Positions 1-8,564 of a stretch of DNA of 64,000 nucleotides are shown here, piece after piece. Position 1 is the stretch's first letter; every line of letters starts with the position of its first letter. The position numbers and the translations under genes are program-made. The DNA is from Falsiroseomonas sp051433195. Lineage in GTDB: Bacteria; Pseudomonadota; Alphaproteobacteria; Acetobacterales; Acetobacteraceae. The notes beneath the pieces were generated by a model. The model was not told the origin of the DNA and searched no databases. It saw nothing but the letters and a program-made list of their open reading frames with translations. The DNA lies in assembly GCF_051433195.1 (NCBI RefSeq), contig NZ_JBHMFT010000012.1:118685-182684 (forward strand), read 5' to 3'.

Positions 1-134
1 GGTGATCTCCGGCCGCGGCGTCCTGCAGGTTGAACGCGGTTCCCTGCGAAAGGCGGCATGGGCCAATTATTTTGGGAGGGGGTGTGGCAGGAATGCCGCA
101 GGTTGCCCGCGAAGCCACGCTCCACCCCGGATAA
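1..134. other. Upstream flank, no gene seen
   Basis: No reading frame here can be supported. It is either the 3' flank of a gene outside the window or plain intergenic sequence upstream of the pyruvate kinase gene. Composition falls from very GC-rich to AT-richer towards base 130, as expected approaching a promoter. Confidence 0.4.
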
Positions 135-190
135 CTTAGCAAACATAAGCAAAAGAAATGGATTTGCGGCGCGCGCTTATATCCCCTAAG
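135..190 (+). promoter_or_regulatory. Paired CTTA-N7-TAAG inverted repeats ahead of the HTH-Pyk ORF
   Basis: Two inverted repeats of the same form, CTTA-N7-TAAG, lie at 135-149 and 176-190. Their centres are 41 bp apart, about four helical turns, so they would face the same side of the DNA. The second has 5-bp arms (GCTTA/TAAGC, 175-191), contains a TATA-like stretch that could be a -10 element, and ends 8 bp before the ATG at 199. The hexamer CATAAG also occurs directly at 144-149 and 191-196. Since the ORF encodes an N-terminal Cro/YdaS-like DNA-binding domain, an autoregulatory operator is a natural reading. That binding is inferred, not shown. Confidence 0.45.
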
Positions 191-198
191 CATAAGGC

Positions 199-1857
199 AT
201 GCGCGACCCCAACCTCGAAGCCCTGCTGATCCAGCGCGGCGCCGTCACCCGTATCGCAACCGCCCTCGGCATCTCCACCGCCGCCGTCTCGCAGTGGCGA
301 CGGGTGCCGGAGGATCGGGTGGTGGAAGTCGCACGTGCCCTGGGCGTGCCACCCGCCACTGTCCGGCCGGATGCGCCCGAGGCGCCGCCCGAAATTCCCC
401 GCCGCGAAGGATCAGCCCGCCCCATGGCCACCCGCCCACCGCTTCGCCGCCGGCGCCGGACCAAGATCATCGCGACCCTCGGCCCGGCCTCCTCCTCGGC
501 CGAGGTGATCGAGCGGCTGTTCCGCGCCGGGGCCGACGTGTTCCGGTTGAATTTCAGCCATGGCAGCCACGAGGATCATGCGGCGCGGATCGCGACGATC
601 CGGGCGTTGGAGGAGAAGGTCGGCCGGCCGATCGGCATCCTGGCCGACGTCCAGGGGCCGAAGCTGCGCGTCGGCAAGTTCCAGGCCGGCCGGGTGCAGT
701 TGCAGACCGGCCAGAGCTTCCGGCTCGACCTGTCCCCCACGCCCGGCGATGTCCGCCGCGTGCAACTGCCGCATCCCGAGATCATCCAGGCCGCCGGCAT
801 CGGTACCACGCTGCTGCTCGATGACGGCAAGCTGCGCCTGCGCGTGACCCACAAGCGGGAGGATCACCTGGAGACCCTGGTGGTGGTCGGCGGGCCGCTG
901 TCGGACCGCAAGGGCGTCAACGTGCCGGATGTGGTGCTGCCGATCCCGGCGCTGACGGAAAAGGACCGGATCGACCTCGACTTCGTGCTGGATCAGGGCG
1001 TGGAGTACATCGGCCTGTCCTTCGTGCAGCGGCCGGAGGATGTGATCGAGGCGAAGCAGATCGCCGCCGGGCGCGCCTGGATCATGGTGAAGATGGAAAA
1101 GCCGCAGGCGGTCGAGAACCTCGACGCCATCCTGGCGGAGGCGGATTGCGTCATGGTCGCGCGCGGCGACCTCGGCGTGGAATGCCCGCCGGAGGAAGTA
1201 CCGCTGATCCAGAAGCAGATCGTCCGCGCGGCGCGGCTGCTGGGCAAGCCGGTGGTGGTGGCGACGCAGATGCTGGAAAGCATGATCACCGCGCCCTCCC
1301 CCACCCGGGCCGAGGCGCAGGACGTCGCGACGGCGGTGTTCGATGGCGCGGATTGCGTGATGCTGTCGGCCGAGACCGCCGCCGGGCAGTTCCCGTTCGA
1401 GGCGGTGAACATCATGGACCGCATCGTGGCGCGGGTGGAACAGGACCCGGACTGGCGCCGCCTGACGGATGCCGCGCGCCCGGCGCCGGAGAAGAACTCG
1501 GCCGGCGCCATTGCCGCCGCGGCGCGGCAGGTGGCGCAGACGATCGAGGCGGAGGCAATCGCGACCTTCACCTCCACCGGGTCCACCATGCTGCGCGTGG
1601 CGCGGGAGCGGCCGAGTTGCCCGATCCTCGGCCTGACCGCCAGCATGCAGACGGCGCGCCGCATGGCCGTGGTCTGGGGCGTGCACCCGATGATGACGGT
1701 GGAGCTGCATTCCATGACGGACATGGTCGCCAAGGCGATCCGCGCCGCCAGCCAGGAAGGCTTCGCCAAGGCGGGTGACGAGGTGGTGGTGACGGCCGGG
1801 GTGCCCTTCGGCACGCCCGGCACCACCAACGCGCTGCGCGTCGCCATCGTGAAATAG
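199..1857 (+). CDS. pyk: Pyruvate kinase with N-terminal YdaS-like HTH domain
   Basis: Pyruvate kinase makes pyruvate and ATP from phosphoenolpyruvate and ADP in the cytosol, the last step of glycolysis. The kinase starts near residue 87 (RTKIIATLGPASSS). It has the catalytic KMEKP motif (K298, E300), the ARGDLGVE loop, the ATQMLESM stretch and the C-terminal domain. The unusual part is residues 1-60, which resemble YdaS/Cro-type HTH proteins (GISTAAVSQW, then ALGVPPATVRPD), joined in frame by an Ala/Pro-rich linker. A second start exists at ATG 424 (residue 76) with GAAGGA at 406-411, which would give an ordinary-length kinase. Two products, or a leader ORF fused by loss of a stop, are therefore possible. 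The kinase call is certain; the true start is not. Confidence 0.93.
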   Translation: MRDPNLEALLIQRGAVTRIATALGISTAAVSQWRRVPEDRVVEVARALGVPPATVRPDAPEAPPEIPRREGSARPMATRPPLRRRRRTKIIATLGPASSSAEVIERLFRAGADVFRLNFSHGSHEDHAARIATIRALEEKVGRPIGILADVQGPKLRVGKFQAGRVQLQTGQSFRLDLSPTPGDVRRVQLPHPEIIQAAGIGTTLLLDDGKLRLRVTHKREDHLETLVVVGGPLSDRKGVNVPDVVLPIPALTEKDRIDLDFVLDQGVEYIGLSFVQRPEDVIEAKQIAAGRAWIMVKMEKPQAVENLDAILAEADCVMVARGDLGVECPPEEVPLIQKQIVRAARLLGKPVVVATQMLESMITAPSPTRAEAQDVATAVFDGADCVMLSAETAAGQFPFEAVNIMDRIVARVEQDPDWRRLTDAARPAPEKNSAGAIAAAARQVAQTIEAEAIATFTSTGSTMLRVARERPSCPILGLTASMQTARRMAVVWGVHPMMTVELHSMTDMVAKAIRAASQEGFAKAGDEVVVTAGVPFGTPGTTNALRVAIVK

Positions 1858-1921
1858 CGCGCCGCGGTTGACCTGGGCGGCAGGCGCGCGTTCCCTGCGG
1901 CCGTAGCCTGGAGTTGCCACG

Positions 1922-2437
1922 ATGAGCCTGCGCCGCCTGTCCCTCGTCCTGCCGCTGCTGGCGGGCCTTGCCTCCCCCGCGGCCGCACAGCAGGCGGGGC
2001 TGTATGACGTGACCGGCACCAACCTGGACGGCACCAGCTATACCGGCGTGGCGCAGATCCAGCAGGTCGGGCTGTCCTCCTTCACCATCCTGTGGCGCAT
2101 CGGCAACCAGGCGGTGGAGGGCGTGGGCTTCGCCTCCGGCCGCACCATCGCGGTGGCCTATGGCCTGTCGCGCCGCCCGGGCATCGGCATCTACGCGCTG
2201 AACCCAGATGGCAGCATGGAGGGCGAGTGGACCATCATCGGCGCGCCTGCCAATGCGCGGGAAAGGCTGGTGCCGCGCAATCCCCCCGCCGCCGCCGCGG
2301 CACCGCCCGCCGCCGCCGCGGCACCGCCGGCTGCAACCGCGCCTGCGAACCCTTCGGCCACGGTGCCGCCCGCCGCCGATCCGCCTGCCACCCTGCCCGA
2401 CGCGGCGCCGCCGCCGGCGACTCCGGCCCCGCAGTAG
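1922..2437 (+). CDS. Secreted protein of unknown function, Ala/Pro-rich tail
   Basis: 171 residues. A signal peptide (LVLPLLAGLASPAAAQ) points to export. The core, about residues 25-115, is beta-rich with repeated YDVTGTNLDG and YTGVAQIQQVG-like stretches; I cannot name its family. The last 55 residues are almost only Ala, Pro and Thr, partly from a perfect 21-nt tandem duplication (2285-2305 and 2306-2326) that encodes Pro and runs of Ala. Such a tail could span or attach to the envelope. The gene follows pyk by 64 nt and runs tail to tail with ada, whose stop lies 5 nt away. Confidence 0.75.
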   Translation: MSLRRLSLVLPLLAGLASPAAAQQAGLYDVTGTNLDGTSYTGVAQIQQVGLSSFTILWRIGNQAVEGVGFASGRTIAVAYGLSRRPGIGIYALNPDGSMEGEWTIIGAPANARERLVPRNPPAAAAAPPAAAAAPPAATAPANPSATVPPAADPPATLPDAAPPPATPAPQ

Positions 2438-2441
2438 CGGC

Positions 2442-3515
2442 CTACCGGCCCCGCGCCCGGCGTTCCCCGGCCAGCAGCGCCGCCTTGCGCGGTACGCCCC
2501 AGCGATAGCCGGTGAGGTCGCCGCTGGCGCCGACCACGCGGTGGCAGGGCACCGCGAGCGCCACCGGATTCTGCGCGCAGGCGCGTGCCACGGCGCGCGT
2601 CGCCGCGGGCTGGCCGAGTTCCGCCGCCAGGCCGGAATAGCTGCGCGTCTCGCCGAGCGGGATGCGCGTCAGCGCCTCCCACACCCGGCGCTGGAAGGCG
2701 GTGCCGCGCAGGTCCAGGGGCAGGGCCAGCGCGGCGGATGGCTCGGCCAGGAAGGACGCGATGGCCTGGACCGAGGCGGCCAGGTGGTCCGGCGCCGGCG
2801 CGATTCGGGCCCGCGGGAAGCGGGCGCGGAGGTCGCCTTCCAGGGACTCCGGCGGCTCGGCGAAGCCGATGTAGCAGATGCCGGCCCCGGTCGCGCCGAC
2901 CAGCAGCGGCCCCATGGCGCTGTCGGCATGGGCGATGTGGATCACCTCCCCGGCCCCGCCGCGCCGGGCGGCGCCGGGGGTCATGCCGAGGTGGCGGCCG
3001 GGGCTCTCGTAGACGCGGCTTTCGCTGCCGAAGCCGGCGCCGGCCACCGCCTCCGCCACCCGGTCCCCGGCGGCGAGGGCGGCGTGCAGGCGGCGGGCGC
3101 GGACTCCCTCGGCGTAGCTGCGCGGCGTCACGCCGGTGATGTCGCGGAACAGGCGCAGGAAGTGGTGGCGGGCATAGCCGGCGCGGGCGGCGAGCGCCTC
3201 CAGCGAGGGAATGGTCTCGGCTGCCTCGATCATGGCGCAGGCGGCGGCGACGGCCTCGGCATGCAGGCGGGCGCGGTCGCCCCTGGGGTCGCAGCGCTTG
3301 CAGGCGCGGAAGCCGGCGGCCTCGGCGGCGGGGGCATCGGGGAAGAATCGCGTGTTGCGGCGGAGCGGCGGGCGGGCCGGGCAGCCGGGGCGGCAGAACA
3401 CGCCCTGGGTGGTGACGGCGTAGAGGAAGCCGCCGCAGGCGGGGTTTGCCTGGCGGTCCAGCACCGCCTGCCAGCGCAGGCCGTCGAGGATCTCGGGGAG
3501 CGGGGCTTCGGGCAT
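2442..3515 (-). CDS. ada: Bifunctional Ada regulator / O6-methylguanine-DNA methyltransferase
   Basis: 357 residues, the usual Ada length. The N-terminal zinc domain carries C41, C45, C72 and C75 (VFCRPGC and CKRC); in the family the first cysteine takes methyl groups from phosphotriesters and switches the protein into an activator. An AraC-type HTH pair follows (about 88-180). The C-terminal methyltransferase domain has the acceptor PCHR motif at C324, then VVGASGDLTGYRWG. It repairs alkylated DNA and should activate its own regulon. Start chosen at ATG 3515 because homology begins there; the frame stays open further upstream without similarity. No alkB or other ada-regulon gene is adjacent. 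Confidence 0.95.
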   Translation of the reverse strand: MPEAPLPEILDGLRWQAVLDRQANPACGGFLYAVTTQGVFCRPGCPARPPLRRNTRFFPDAPAAEAAGFRACKRCDPRGDRARLHAEAVAAACAMIEAAETIPSLEALAARAGYARHHFLRLFRDITGVTPRSYAEGVRARRLHAALAAGDRVAEAVAGAGFGSESRVYESPGRHLGMTPGAARRGGAGEVIHIAHADSAMGPLLVGATGAGICYIGFAEPPESLEGDLRARFPRARIAPAPDHLAASVQAIASFLAEPSAALALPLDLRGTAFQRRVWEALTRIPLGETRSYSGLAAELGQPAATRAVARACAQNPVALAVPCHRVVGASGDLTGYRWGVPRKAALLAGERRARGR

Positions 3516-3597
3516 GGCGGTCACCACATCAGTGCGTTGTCGGGCAAATTGGCACCGCAGCACCCGCCGCCGCCATCCGCGGGTTGCGGCGCAACGC

Positions 3598-4164
3598 CTA
3601 CAGCGCGACGCCTTCGACCCGCCGCACCAGCTCCCGCCGCCGCTGGTCACCGCCGGGCAGCTTCGGGTGCAGCGCCAGGGCGGCGTCGAGGCTGCGCAGC
3701 GCACCGCGCAGGTCGCCGGTTTCCTCCTGGAGCTGGGACAGTTGGACCAGCGCGCCGAAATGCCGCGGCTCCAGCCGCAGCGCCTCCTGCAGGTCGCGCG
3801 CGGCGGCGGCCGTGTCGCCGAGGCGGGCATAGGCCTGGGCGCGCAGCAGCCAGCCATCCGCCGCGCCGGGTTCCAGCACCAGTGCGGCGTCGAAATCCTC
3901 CAGCGCATCCGCGGTCGCATTCGACTGGATGTTGCGGACGCCGCGTTGCAGCAGCAGCGCGGCGGCGGGCGAGACGGCGCGGCTCCAGAGCGCGCGGATG
4001 CGGGCCTCGACGAGCTGGCCGCCTTGCGTGTCGGGAGCGGCCTTCAGCGCCTCGAACAGCTGGTCGAGCTGGGCCTGGCGGGTCTCGGCCGGGGTTCGTG
4101 CGGCCGGTTGCGCCAGTGCGGGCGGCGCGAGGAGCAGCAGGACCAGGGCGGCACGGAGCATCAT
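3598..4164 (-). CDS. Exported tetratricopeptide-repeat protein
   Basis: 188 residues with a signal peptide (MMLRAALVLLLLAPPALAQ), so periplasmic. Residues about 75-185 form TPR helices (ALEDFDAALVLEPGAADGW, then two similar units with LRLEP and LALHP turns), a protein-binding scaffold. Its partner is unknown. The start at 4164 is supported by GGAGG ahead of it; a second ATG is 3 nt further in. It lies 43 nt downstream of glcF and 82 nt upstream of ada on the same strand, so it may be read through from glcF. Confidence 0.82.
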   Translation of the reverse strand: MMLRAALVLLLLAPPALAQPAARTPAETRQAQLDQLFEALKAAPDTQGGQLVEARIRALWSRAVSPAAALLLQRGVRNIQSNATADALEDFDAALVLEPGAADGWLLRAQAYARLGDTAAAARDLQEALRLEPRHFGALVQLSQLQEETGDLRGALRSLDAALALHPKLPGGDQRRRELVRRVEGVAL

Positions 4165-4207
4165 GGTCACAGCCTCCGGAATCGGGTGCCCGGGGCGCCG
4201 TTTCGGC

Positions 4208-5533
4208 TCATGCGGTGGCACGGGCCGAGCGGGCGGTGGCCACGGCGCCGGGTTCCGGGCCACCGGCCATCCAGTCCAGCAGTTCCACCGTGTGGACGGT
4301 GGGCATCGCACCGCCGGCCAGTTGCGTCAGGCAGCCGATGTTGCCGGCGGCGATCAGGTCGGCGCGGGTGCGGTCCAGGTTGGCCAGCTTGCGGTCGCGG
4401 AGTTGGCCGGCGATCTCGGGCTGCATCAGATTGTAGGTGCCGGCGCTGCCGCAGCAGATATGGCCCTCGGCGGGTTCCTTCACCGCGAAGCCGGCGCGCT
4501 TCAGCAATTCCTTCGGCGCGGTCGTGATCTTCTGGCCGTGCTGCAGGCTGCAGGCTGAATGGTAGGCGACGGTGAGATCCGGCCTGGGCCGGCACGGCGC
4601 GTAGTCGAACTTCTGCAGGACCTCGGTGATGTCCATCGCCAGGGCGGAGATGCGGGCGGCCTTGTCGGCATCCGGCTGCGTGCGGAACATGAAGCCGTAA
4701 TCCTTCACCGTGGTGCCGCAGCCCGAGGCGTTGACAACGATGGCATCCAGGCCCTCCCCGTCCAGTTCCGCGGTCCAGGCGCCGATATTGGCGCGGGCCA
4801 GGCGCATCGCCGGGTCGTGGTGGCCCATGTGGTGGTCGAGCGCGCCGCAGCAGCCCTGGTCCCGGGTCACCACCACATCGAGGCCCATGCGGGTCAGCAG
4901 GCGGATGGTCGCCTCGTTGATCGAGGGGGCCAGCACCTTCTGGGCGCAGCCCGTCAGCAGCGCGACCCGGCCGCGGCGGTGCCCCTCGGCCCGGTGCACG
5001 CCCGGCCGGTCCATCGCACTGGCCGGCGGCACGCTTCCGGGGGCCAGCCGGAACATCGCCCGCAGCCGCTGCGCCGGCATCGAGGTGCCCGGTACGAAGC
5101 GGGACAGATGGCGGCCGAACACGGCGCCGCGCAGCGCCAGGCGGAAGCGGCCGGGATAGGGCAACAGGGCCGAGAGCAGGCGGCGCAGCGCGCGTTCGGC
5201 GGGCGGGCGCTGGTAGGTTTCCTCGATGTGGCGCCGGGCGTGGTCCACCAGGTGCATGTAGTTCACGCCGGAGGGGCAGGTCGTCATGCAGGACAGGCAG
5301 GACAGGCAGCGATCGACATGCTTCACCACCTCCGGCGTCGCCGGCCGGTCGTTCTCCAGCATGTCCTTGATCAGGTAGATGCGGCCGCGCGGGCTGTCCA
5401 ACTCGTCGCCCAGCAGCAGGAAGGTCGGGCAGGTGGCGGTGCAGAAGCCGCAATGGACGCAGGTCCGCAGGATGCGGTTGCTCTCGGCCGTATCCGGGTC
5501 GCGCAGCTGTTCGGCCGTGAAGGTGGTCTGCAT
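4208..5533 (-). CDS. glcF: Glycolate oxidase iron-sulfur subunit GlcF
   Basis: 441 residues. Two ferredoxin-like 4Fe-4S motifs near the N-terminus, C25/C28/C31/C35 (CVHCGFCTATCP) and C76/C79/C82/C86 (CLSCLSCMTTCP), are followed by two CCG-type domains (GCCGALDH and ICCGSAGTYN). With GlcD and GlcE it makes the membrane-associated glycolate dehydrogenase that oxidises glycolate to glyoxylate and passes electrons to quinone. Unlike the usual glcDEF order, it is separated from glcE by an M81-family gene and a 347-nt gap, so it may have its own promoter. Confidence 0.95.
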   Translation of the reverse strand: MQTTFTAEQLRDPDTAESNRILRTCVHCGFCTATCPTFLLLGDELDSPRGRIYLIKDMLENDRPATPEVVKHVDRCLSCLSCMTTCPSGVNYMHLVDHARRHIEETYQRPPAERALRRLLSALLPYPGRFRLALRGAVFGRHLSRFVPGTSMPAQRLRAMFRLAPGSVPPASAMDRPGVHRAEGHRRGRVALLTGCAQKVLAPSINEATIRLLTRMGLDVVVTRDQGCCGALDHHMGHHDPAMRLARANIGAWTAELDGEGLDAIVVNASGCGTTVKDYGFMFRTQPDADKAARISALAMDITEVLQKFDYAPCRPRPDLTVAYHSACSLQHGQKITTAPKELLKRAGFAVKEPAEGHICCGSAGTYNLMQPEIAGQLRDRKLANLDRTRADLIAAGNIGCLTQLAGGAMPTVHTVELLDWMAGGPEPGAVATARSARATA

Positions 5534-5880
5534 CTCGATCTCCCGCCGCGTCCTACATAGGGTCTGGCCCGGCCGGCCGGAAGCCGCGGAATGCAGGGCA
5601 TGGGGAACCGCCGGGCTGCCGCGGCGCTTGCAGAACGCCCCTCATCCGCGGCGTGGTTTCCAGGGCGAGGAGACGCAGGATGCGCGACCCGACACGGACC
5701 GATGCCGGCCACCGCCCGGTGACCACCAGCCTGGCGCAGCCCGGCCAGGTCGCCCGGCTTGGCGCTGCCGAGGTGGCGCGCCAGCAGGCGCTGCTACGGA
5801 TCGGCCGGCCGCAGGAAGCGGCGCGGCAGGATCGGCGCAGGGGCGACCGGCGCTCCGCCTGAGCCCATTCGCGGCCACCG
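5534..5880. other. 347-nt spacer between the M81 gene and glcF
   Basis: Both flanking genes lie on the minus strand. The spacer must hold any separate promoter for glcF, but I see no clear -35/-10 pair. The only supportable coding signal is the short plus-strand ORF at 5680-5862, listed separately. No terminator-like hairpin with a T run was found. Confidence 0.4.
5680..5862 (+). CDS. Possible 60-residue hypothetical protein
   Basis: ATG 5680 is preceded by GAGGAGAC about 9 nt upstream, a convincing ribosome-binding site, and the frame runs 60 codons to TGA. The product is hydrophilic and rich in Arg, Ala and Gln (GAAEVARQQALLRI), with no family I recognise. It is antisense to the surrounding glc/M81 transcription. 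In DNA this GC-rich a 60-codon frame can arise by chance, so only the ribosome-binding site argues for it. Confidence 0.3.
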   Translation: MRDPTRTDAGHRPVTTSLAQPGQVARLGAAEVARQQALLRIGRPQEAARQDRRRGDRRSA

Positions 5881-7407
5881 CTATCCCCAGGCGGCGTCCG
5901 CATCAAGCGGGAACACCGGGCGCGGCAGGCCGCGGAATTCGAAGCGCGACAGCACCGGGCTGACCAGGCCCGGCGCGTCCACTTCCAGGGTCCGGTCGGG
6001 CGTCGCGTAGATGTCGAAGCCGGCGCGGAAATGGCCGCGCGACTTCACCACGATGGTGCGCGCCGCCTCGACGTCGACGCCGAGGATCTCCAGCATCGCA
6101 GGGTCCAGGAGCTGCCGACGCAGGCTGCCCACGGCCAGCAGCAGGCCGCTATCCTCCAGTTCCAGCAGCGCCGCCGGGCCGATGGAGAAGGCGCGGCCGG
6201 CGATGCTGCCTCGGCGTCCCACGCCGGTGCCGTCCGACAGCGCGCGGACCGTGGCGCCGGTCCGGAAGGTCTCGGCGAAGGGGCCGGGCGTCGCGTTGGC
6301 CACCGCCTGCATCCGGGCGCCCTGCCCGGCCGCATGGGCGGCGGCGGCGAGCACCGGGTCGATCAGCACGCCGAACACCACGCCGCGGGCCCTCGATTGA
6401 TGCAGGGCAGCCAGCAGCGCGGTGGTGTTGCCGCCGCCGCCGCCGCCGGGATTATCCGCGACGTCGGCCAGCACCAGGCGTGGCACGGCCGCATCGGCGC
6501 CGGCCGCGACGGCCAGCGCCACCGCATCGGGGATGGAGGTCAGCGTTCGGCTCAGCGCCGCGCGATCCTGCCAGATGCGACCCGCGAGGCGTTCCGCGAG
6601 CGCCTTCGCCTTGGCGCCCTGCCCCGGCCGTGCCGAGGCCCAGACGCAGAGGCCGCATTTCGGGATGTCGGTATAGGCGAAGCCGCCGGTGACGGAGACG
6701 CCGACCAGATCGGGGTCCGCCTCCCGCGCCGCGACGCCTTCCGCGATGGCGGCGGAATAGGGCGAGGCCTCGGCGGTCAGCAGCGTGACGGTGGGCGGCG
6801 TCATCGGCAGGCGGATGAAGTGGGTTTCGGGCCGTTCGCCGCTGGCCAGCATGTGGCGAATGGCGCCGGCGGCCTCCGAGGCGCGCTCGCGCATGTCGAC
6901 ATGGGGATTGGTGCGGTAGGCGATCAGCAGGTCGGACAGCGCGATCTGGCGGTCGGAGACGTTGCAGTGCAGGTCGAGCGTGCCGACGATCGGCACATCC
7001 GGCCCGACGACCTCCCGCAGCATGGCGAGGATGGCGCCGTCGGTGTCCGCCTCCTCCGCCGCGCGGCTGGCGCCGTGGCTGGCGACGTAGACGGCGTCGA
7101 CCGGGCCGGCCGCTTCCAGGCGGGCGCGCGCGATCCTCAGGAACTCCGGGAAGATGCCTGGCGCCATGATGCCGCCGGGGGGCGCGGTGATGACGATCAG
7201 CGGCACCGGCTCCCATGCGCCGGTCGCGTCCATGCGGGTGTAGAAGCCCGGGATCTCGGTGGGGACGGCGCTGACCTTGGCGCGTCCGGCCTCGGTGATC
7301 GCCTCGCCCTCGACCCAGCTCTGCTGCTCGAAATCGAGCCGGGTGGTGGGCGGGGAGAAGGCGTTGACCTCGAGATGCAGGCCGAGGATGGCGACGCGGG
7401 GATTCAC
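5881..7407 (-). CDS. M81 family metallopeptidase (MlrC-like)
   Basis: 508 residues, full length for the M81/MlrC family, which is named for an enzyme in microcystin degradation but is common in bacteria that never meet microcystin. Family landmarks are ILGLHLEVNAFSP at the start, SHGASRAAEEADTDG, GTLDLHCNVS and the C-terminal DNPGGGGGGNTT loop. Metal-binding Asp/His residues fall in the second and third. It starts 4 nt inside the end of glcE (ATGA overlap), so it is translated with the glycolate genes. The context suggests hydrolysis of a small amide or peptide that yields a hydroxy acid, but this is inference. Confidence 0.88.
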   Translation of the reverse strand: MNPRVAILGLHLEVNAFSPPTTRLDFEQQSWVEGEAITEAGRAKVSAVPTEIPGFYTRMDATGAWEPVPLIVITAPPGGIMAPGIFPEFLRIARARLEAAGPVDAVYVASHGASRAAEEADTDGAILAMLREVVGPDVPIVGTLDLHCNVSDRQIALSDLLIAYRTNPHVDMRERASEAAGAIRHMLASGERPETHFIRLPMTPPTVTLLTAEASPYSAAIAEGVAAREADPDLVGVSVTGGFAYTDIPKCGLCVWASARPGQGAKAKALAERLAGRIWQDRAALSRTLTSIPDAVALAVAAGADAAVPRLVLADVADNPGGGGGGNTTALLAALHQSRARGVVFGVLIDPVLAAAAHAAGQGARMQAVANATPGPFAETFRTGATVRALSDGTGVGRRGSIAGRAFSIGPAALLELEDSGLLLAVGSLRRQLLDPAMLEILGVDVEAARTIVVKSRGHFRAGFDIYATPDRTLEVDAPGLVSPVLSRFEFRGLPRPVFPLDADAAWG

Positions 7408-8564
7408 AGGCTGGCCCTCATGCGACCGGGGTTGAACAGGCCGTGCGGGTCGAGCGCGGCCTTCACGCGGGCGGCGATGGCGGACAGCGCCGGAGCTTCC
7501 GGCGTCAGCACCGGCACGGCGGCGCGCAGCGGCGCGGGGGCGCGGAACAGGGTGAAGCTGCCGCGGGAGGCCAGTGCGGCCTGCATCACGGTCTCATGCG
7601 CGGCCTCCGTCGCCGGCCCGGCGATCCAGACCAGGCCACCGCCCCAATCCAGCAGCATTTTCCGGGTGGGATCGGCCAGGGCGGCGACCACGGCGGGGGC
7701 AGCGCTGGGGCGGACGGAGATGCGCCAGACGGCCTCCTCGGGCGCGGCACCCAGGGGTTCCGCATCGCGCACGCGGCGCCACAGCGCCTCCGACTCCTCG
7801 CGCGGCAGCAGCGTGACCTCGCCATGCGCGAGCAGGTCGTCGCGCAGGCGGCCGCCGCGGTAGGCGACGCTGTCCGGTAAATCCTCCAGCCGCAGCAGCG
7901 CGGTGGCGCTGCCGTCCGGCGCCGGGATCAGCGCGGCGCCGCTGACGCCGTAGGGGCTGGCGAGGCCGGCGGACAGGGCGCGGATGCCGGTGGCGAGGCC
8001 CGCCACGGCCACCGACAGCGTCGCGGAGTCGCGCGCCGCCGGCAGCACCTTCAGCGTCACCTCCGTCATCACGCCGAGCGTGCCGTGGCTGCCGGCCAGC
8101 AGCTTGCACAAATCGAGCCCGGTGACGTTCTTCAGCACCCGCCCGCCGCTGCGCTGCACCTCCCCCATCCCGTTGACGAAGCGGATGCCGAGCAGGTGGT
8201 CGCGCAGGGCCCCGACGGTGATGCGGCGCGGACCGGACAGGTTGGTGGCAACGATGCCACCGATGGTGGCGGGCTGGTCCGCGCCGAAGAAGGCGGACAG
8301 GTCGGGCGGCTCCGGTGCCAGCATCTGGCCGTGCTCGGCCAGCGCCGCCTCGATCTCCGGCAGCGTCGTGCCGGCGCGGGCGGAGAGTACCAGCTCGGTC
8401 GGCTTGTACAGGGTGATGCCGGTCAGCGCGCGGGTGCTCAGCGTCTCCGCCGCCTGCACCGGGCGCAGCAGGGCGCGCTTGGTGCCGTTGCCCTCGATGG
8501 CCAGCGGCTCGCGCGCCGCGCGCACCACATCGGCGAGCGCGGCCTCGTCGTGGGGTTCGATCAT
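7404..8564 (-). CDS. glcE: Glycolate oxidase FAD-binding subunit GlcE
   Basis: 386 residues, an FAD_binding_4 protein shorter than GlcD. It has the FAD-site pattern IEGNGTKRALLRP, then TIGGIVATNLSGPRR and GSHGTLGVMTEVTLKVLP. It pairs with GlcD and GlcF in the glycolate dehydrogenase complex at the inner face of the membrane. Its start overlaps the glcD stop and its stop overlaps the M81 start, each by 4 nt, so the three are translationally coupled. Confidence 0.94.
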   Translation of the reverse strand: MIEPHDEAALADVVRAAREPLAIEGNGTKRALLRPVQAAETLSTRALTGITLYKPTELVLSARAGTTLPEIEAALAEHGQMLAPEPPDLSAFFGADQPATIGGIVATNLSGPRRITVGALRDHLLGIRFVNGMGEVQRSGGRVLKNVTGLDLCKLLAGSHGTLGVMTEVTLKVLPAARDSATLSVAVAGLATGIRALSAGLASPYGVSGAALIPAPDGSATALLRLEDLPDSVAYRGGRLRDDLLAHGEVTLLPREESEALWRRVRDAEPLGAAPEEAVWRISVRPSAAPAVVAALADPTRKMLLDWGGGLVWIAGPATEAAHETVMQAALASRGSFTLFRAPAPLRAAVPVLTPEAPALSAIAARVKAALDPHGLFNPGRMRASL

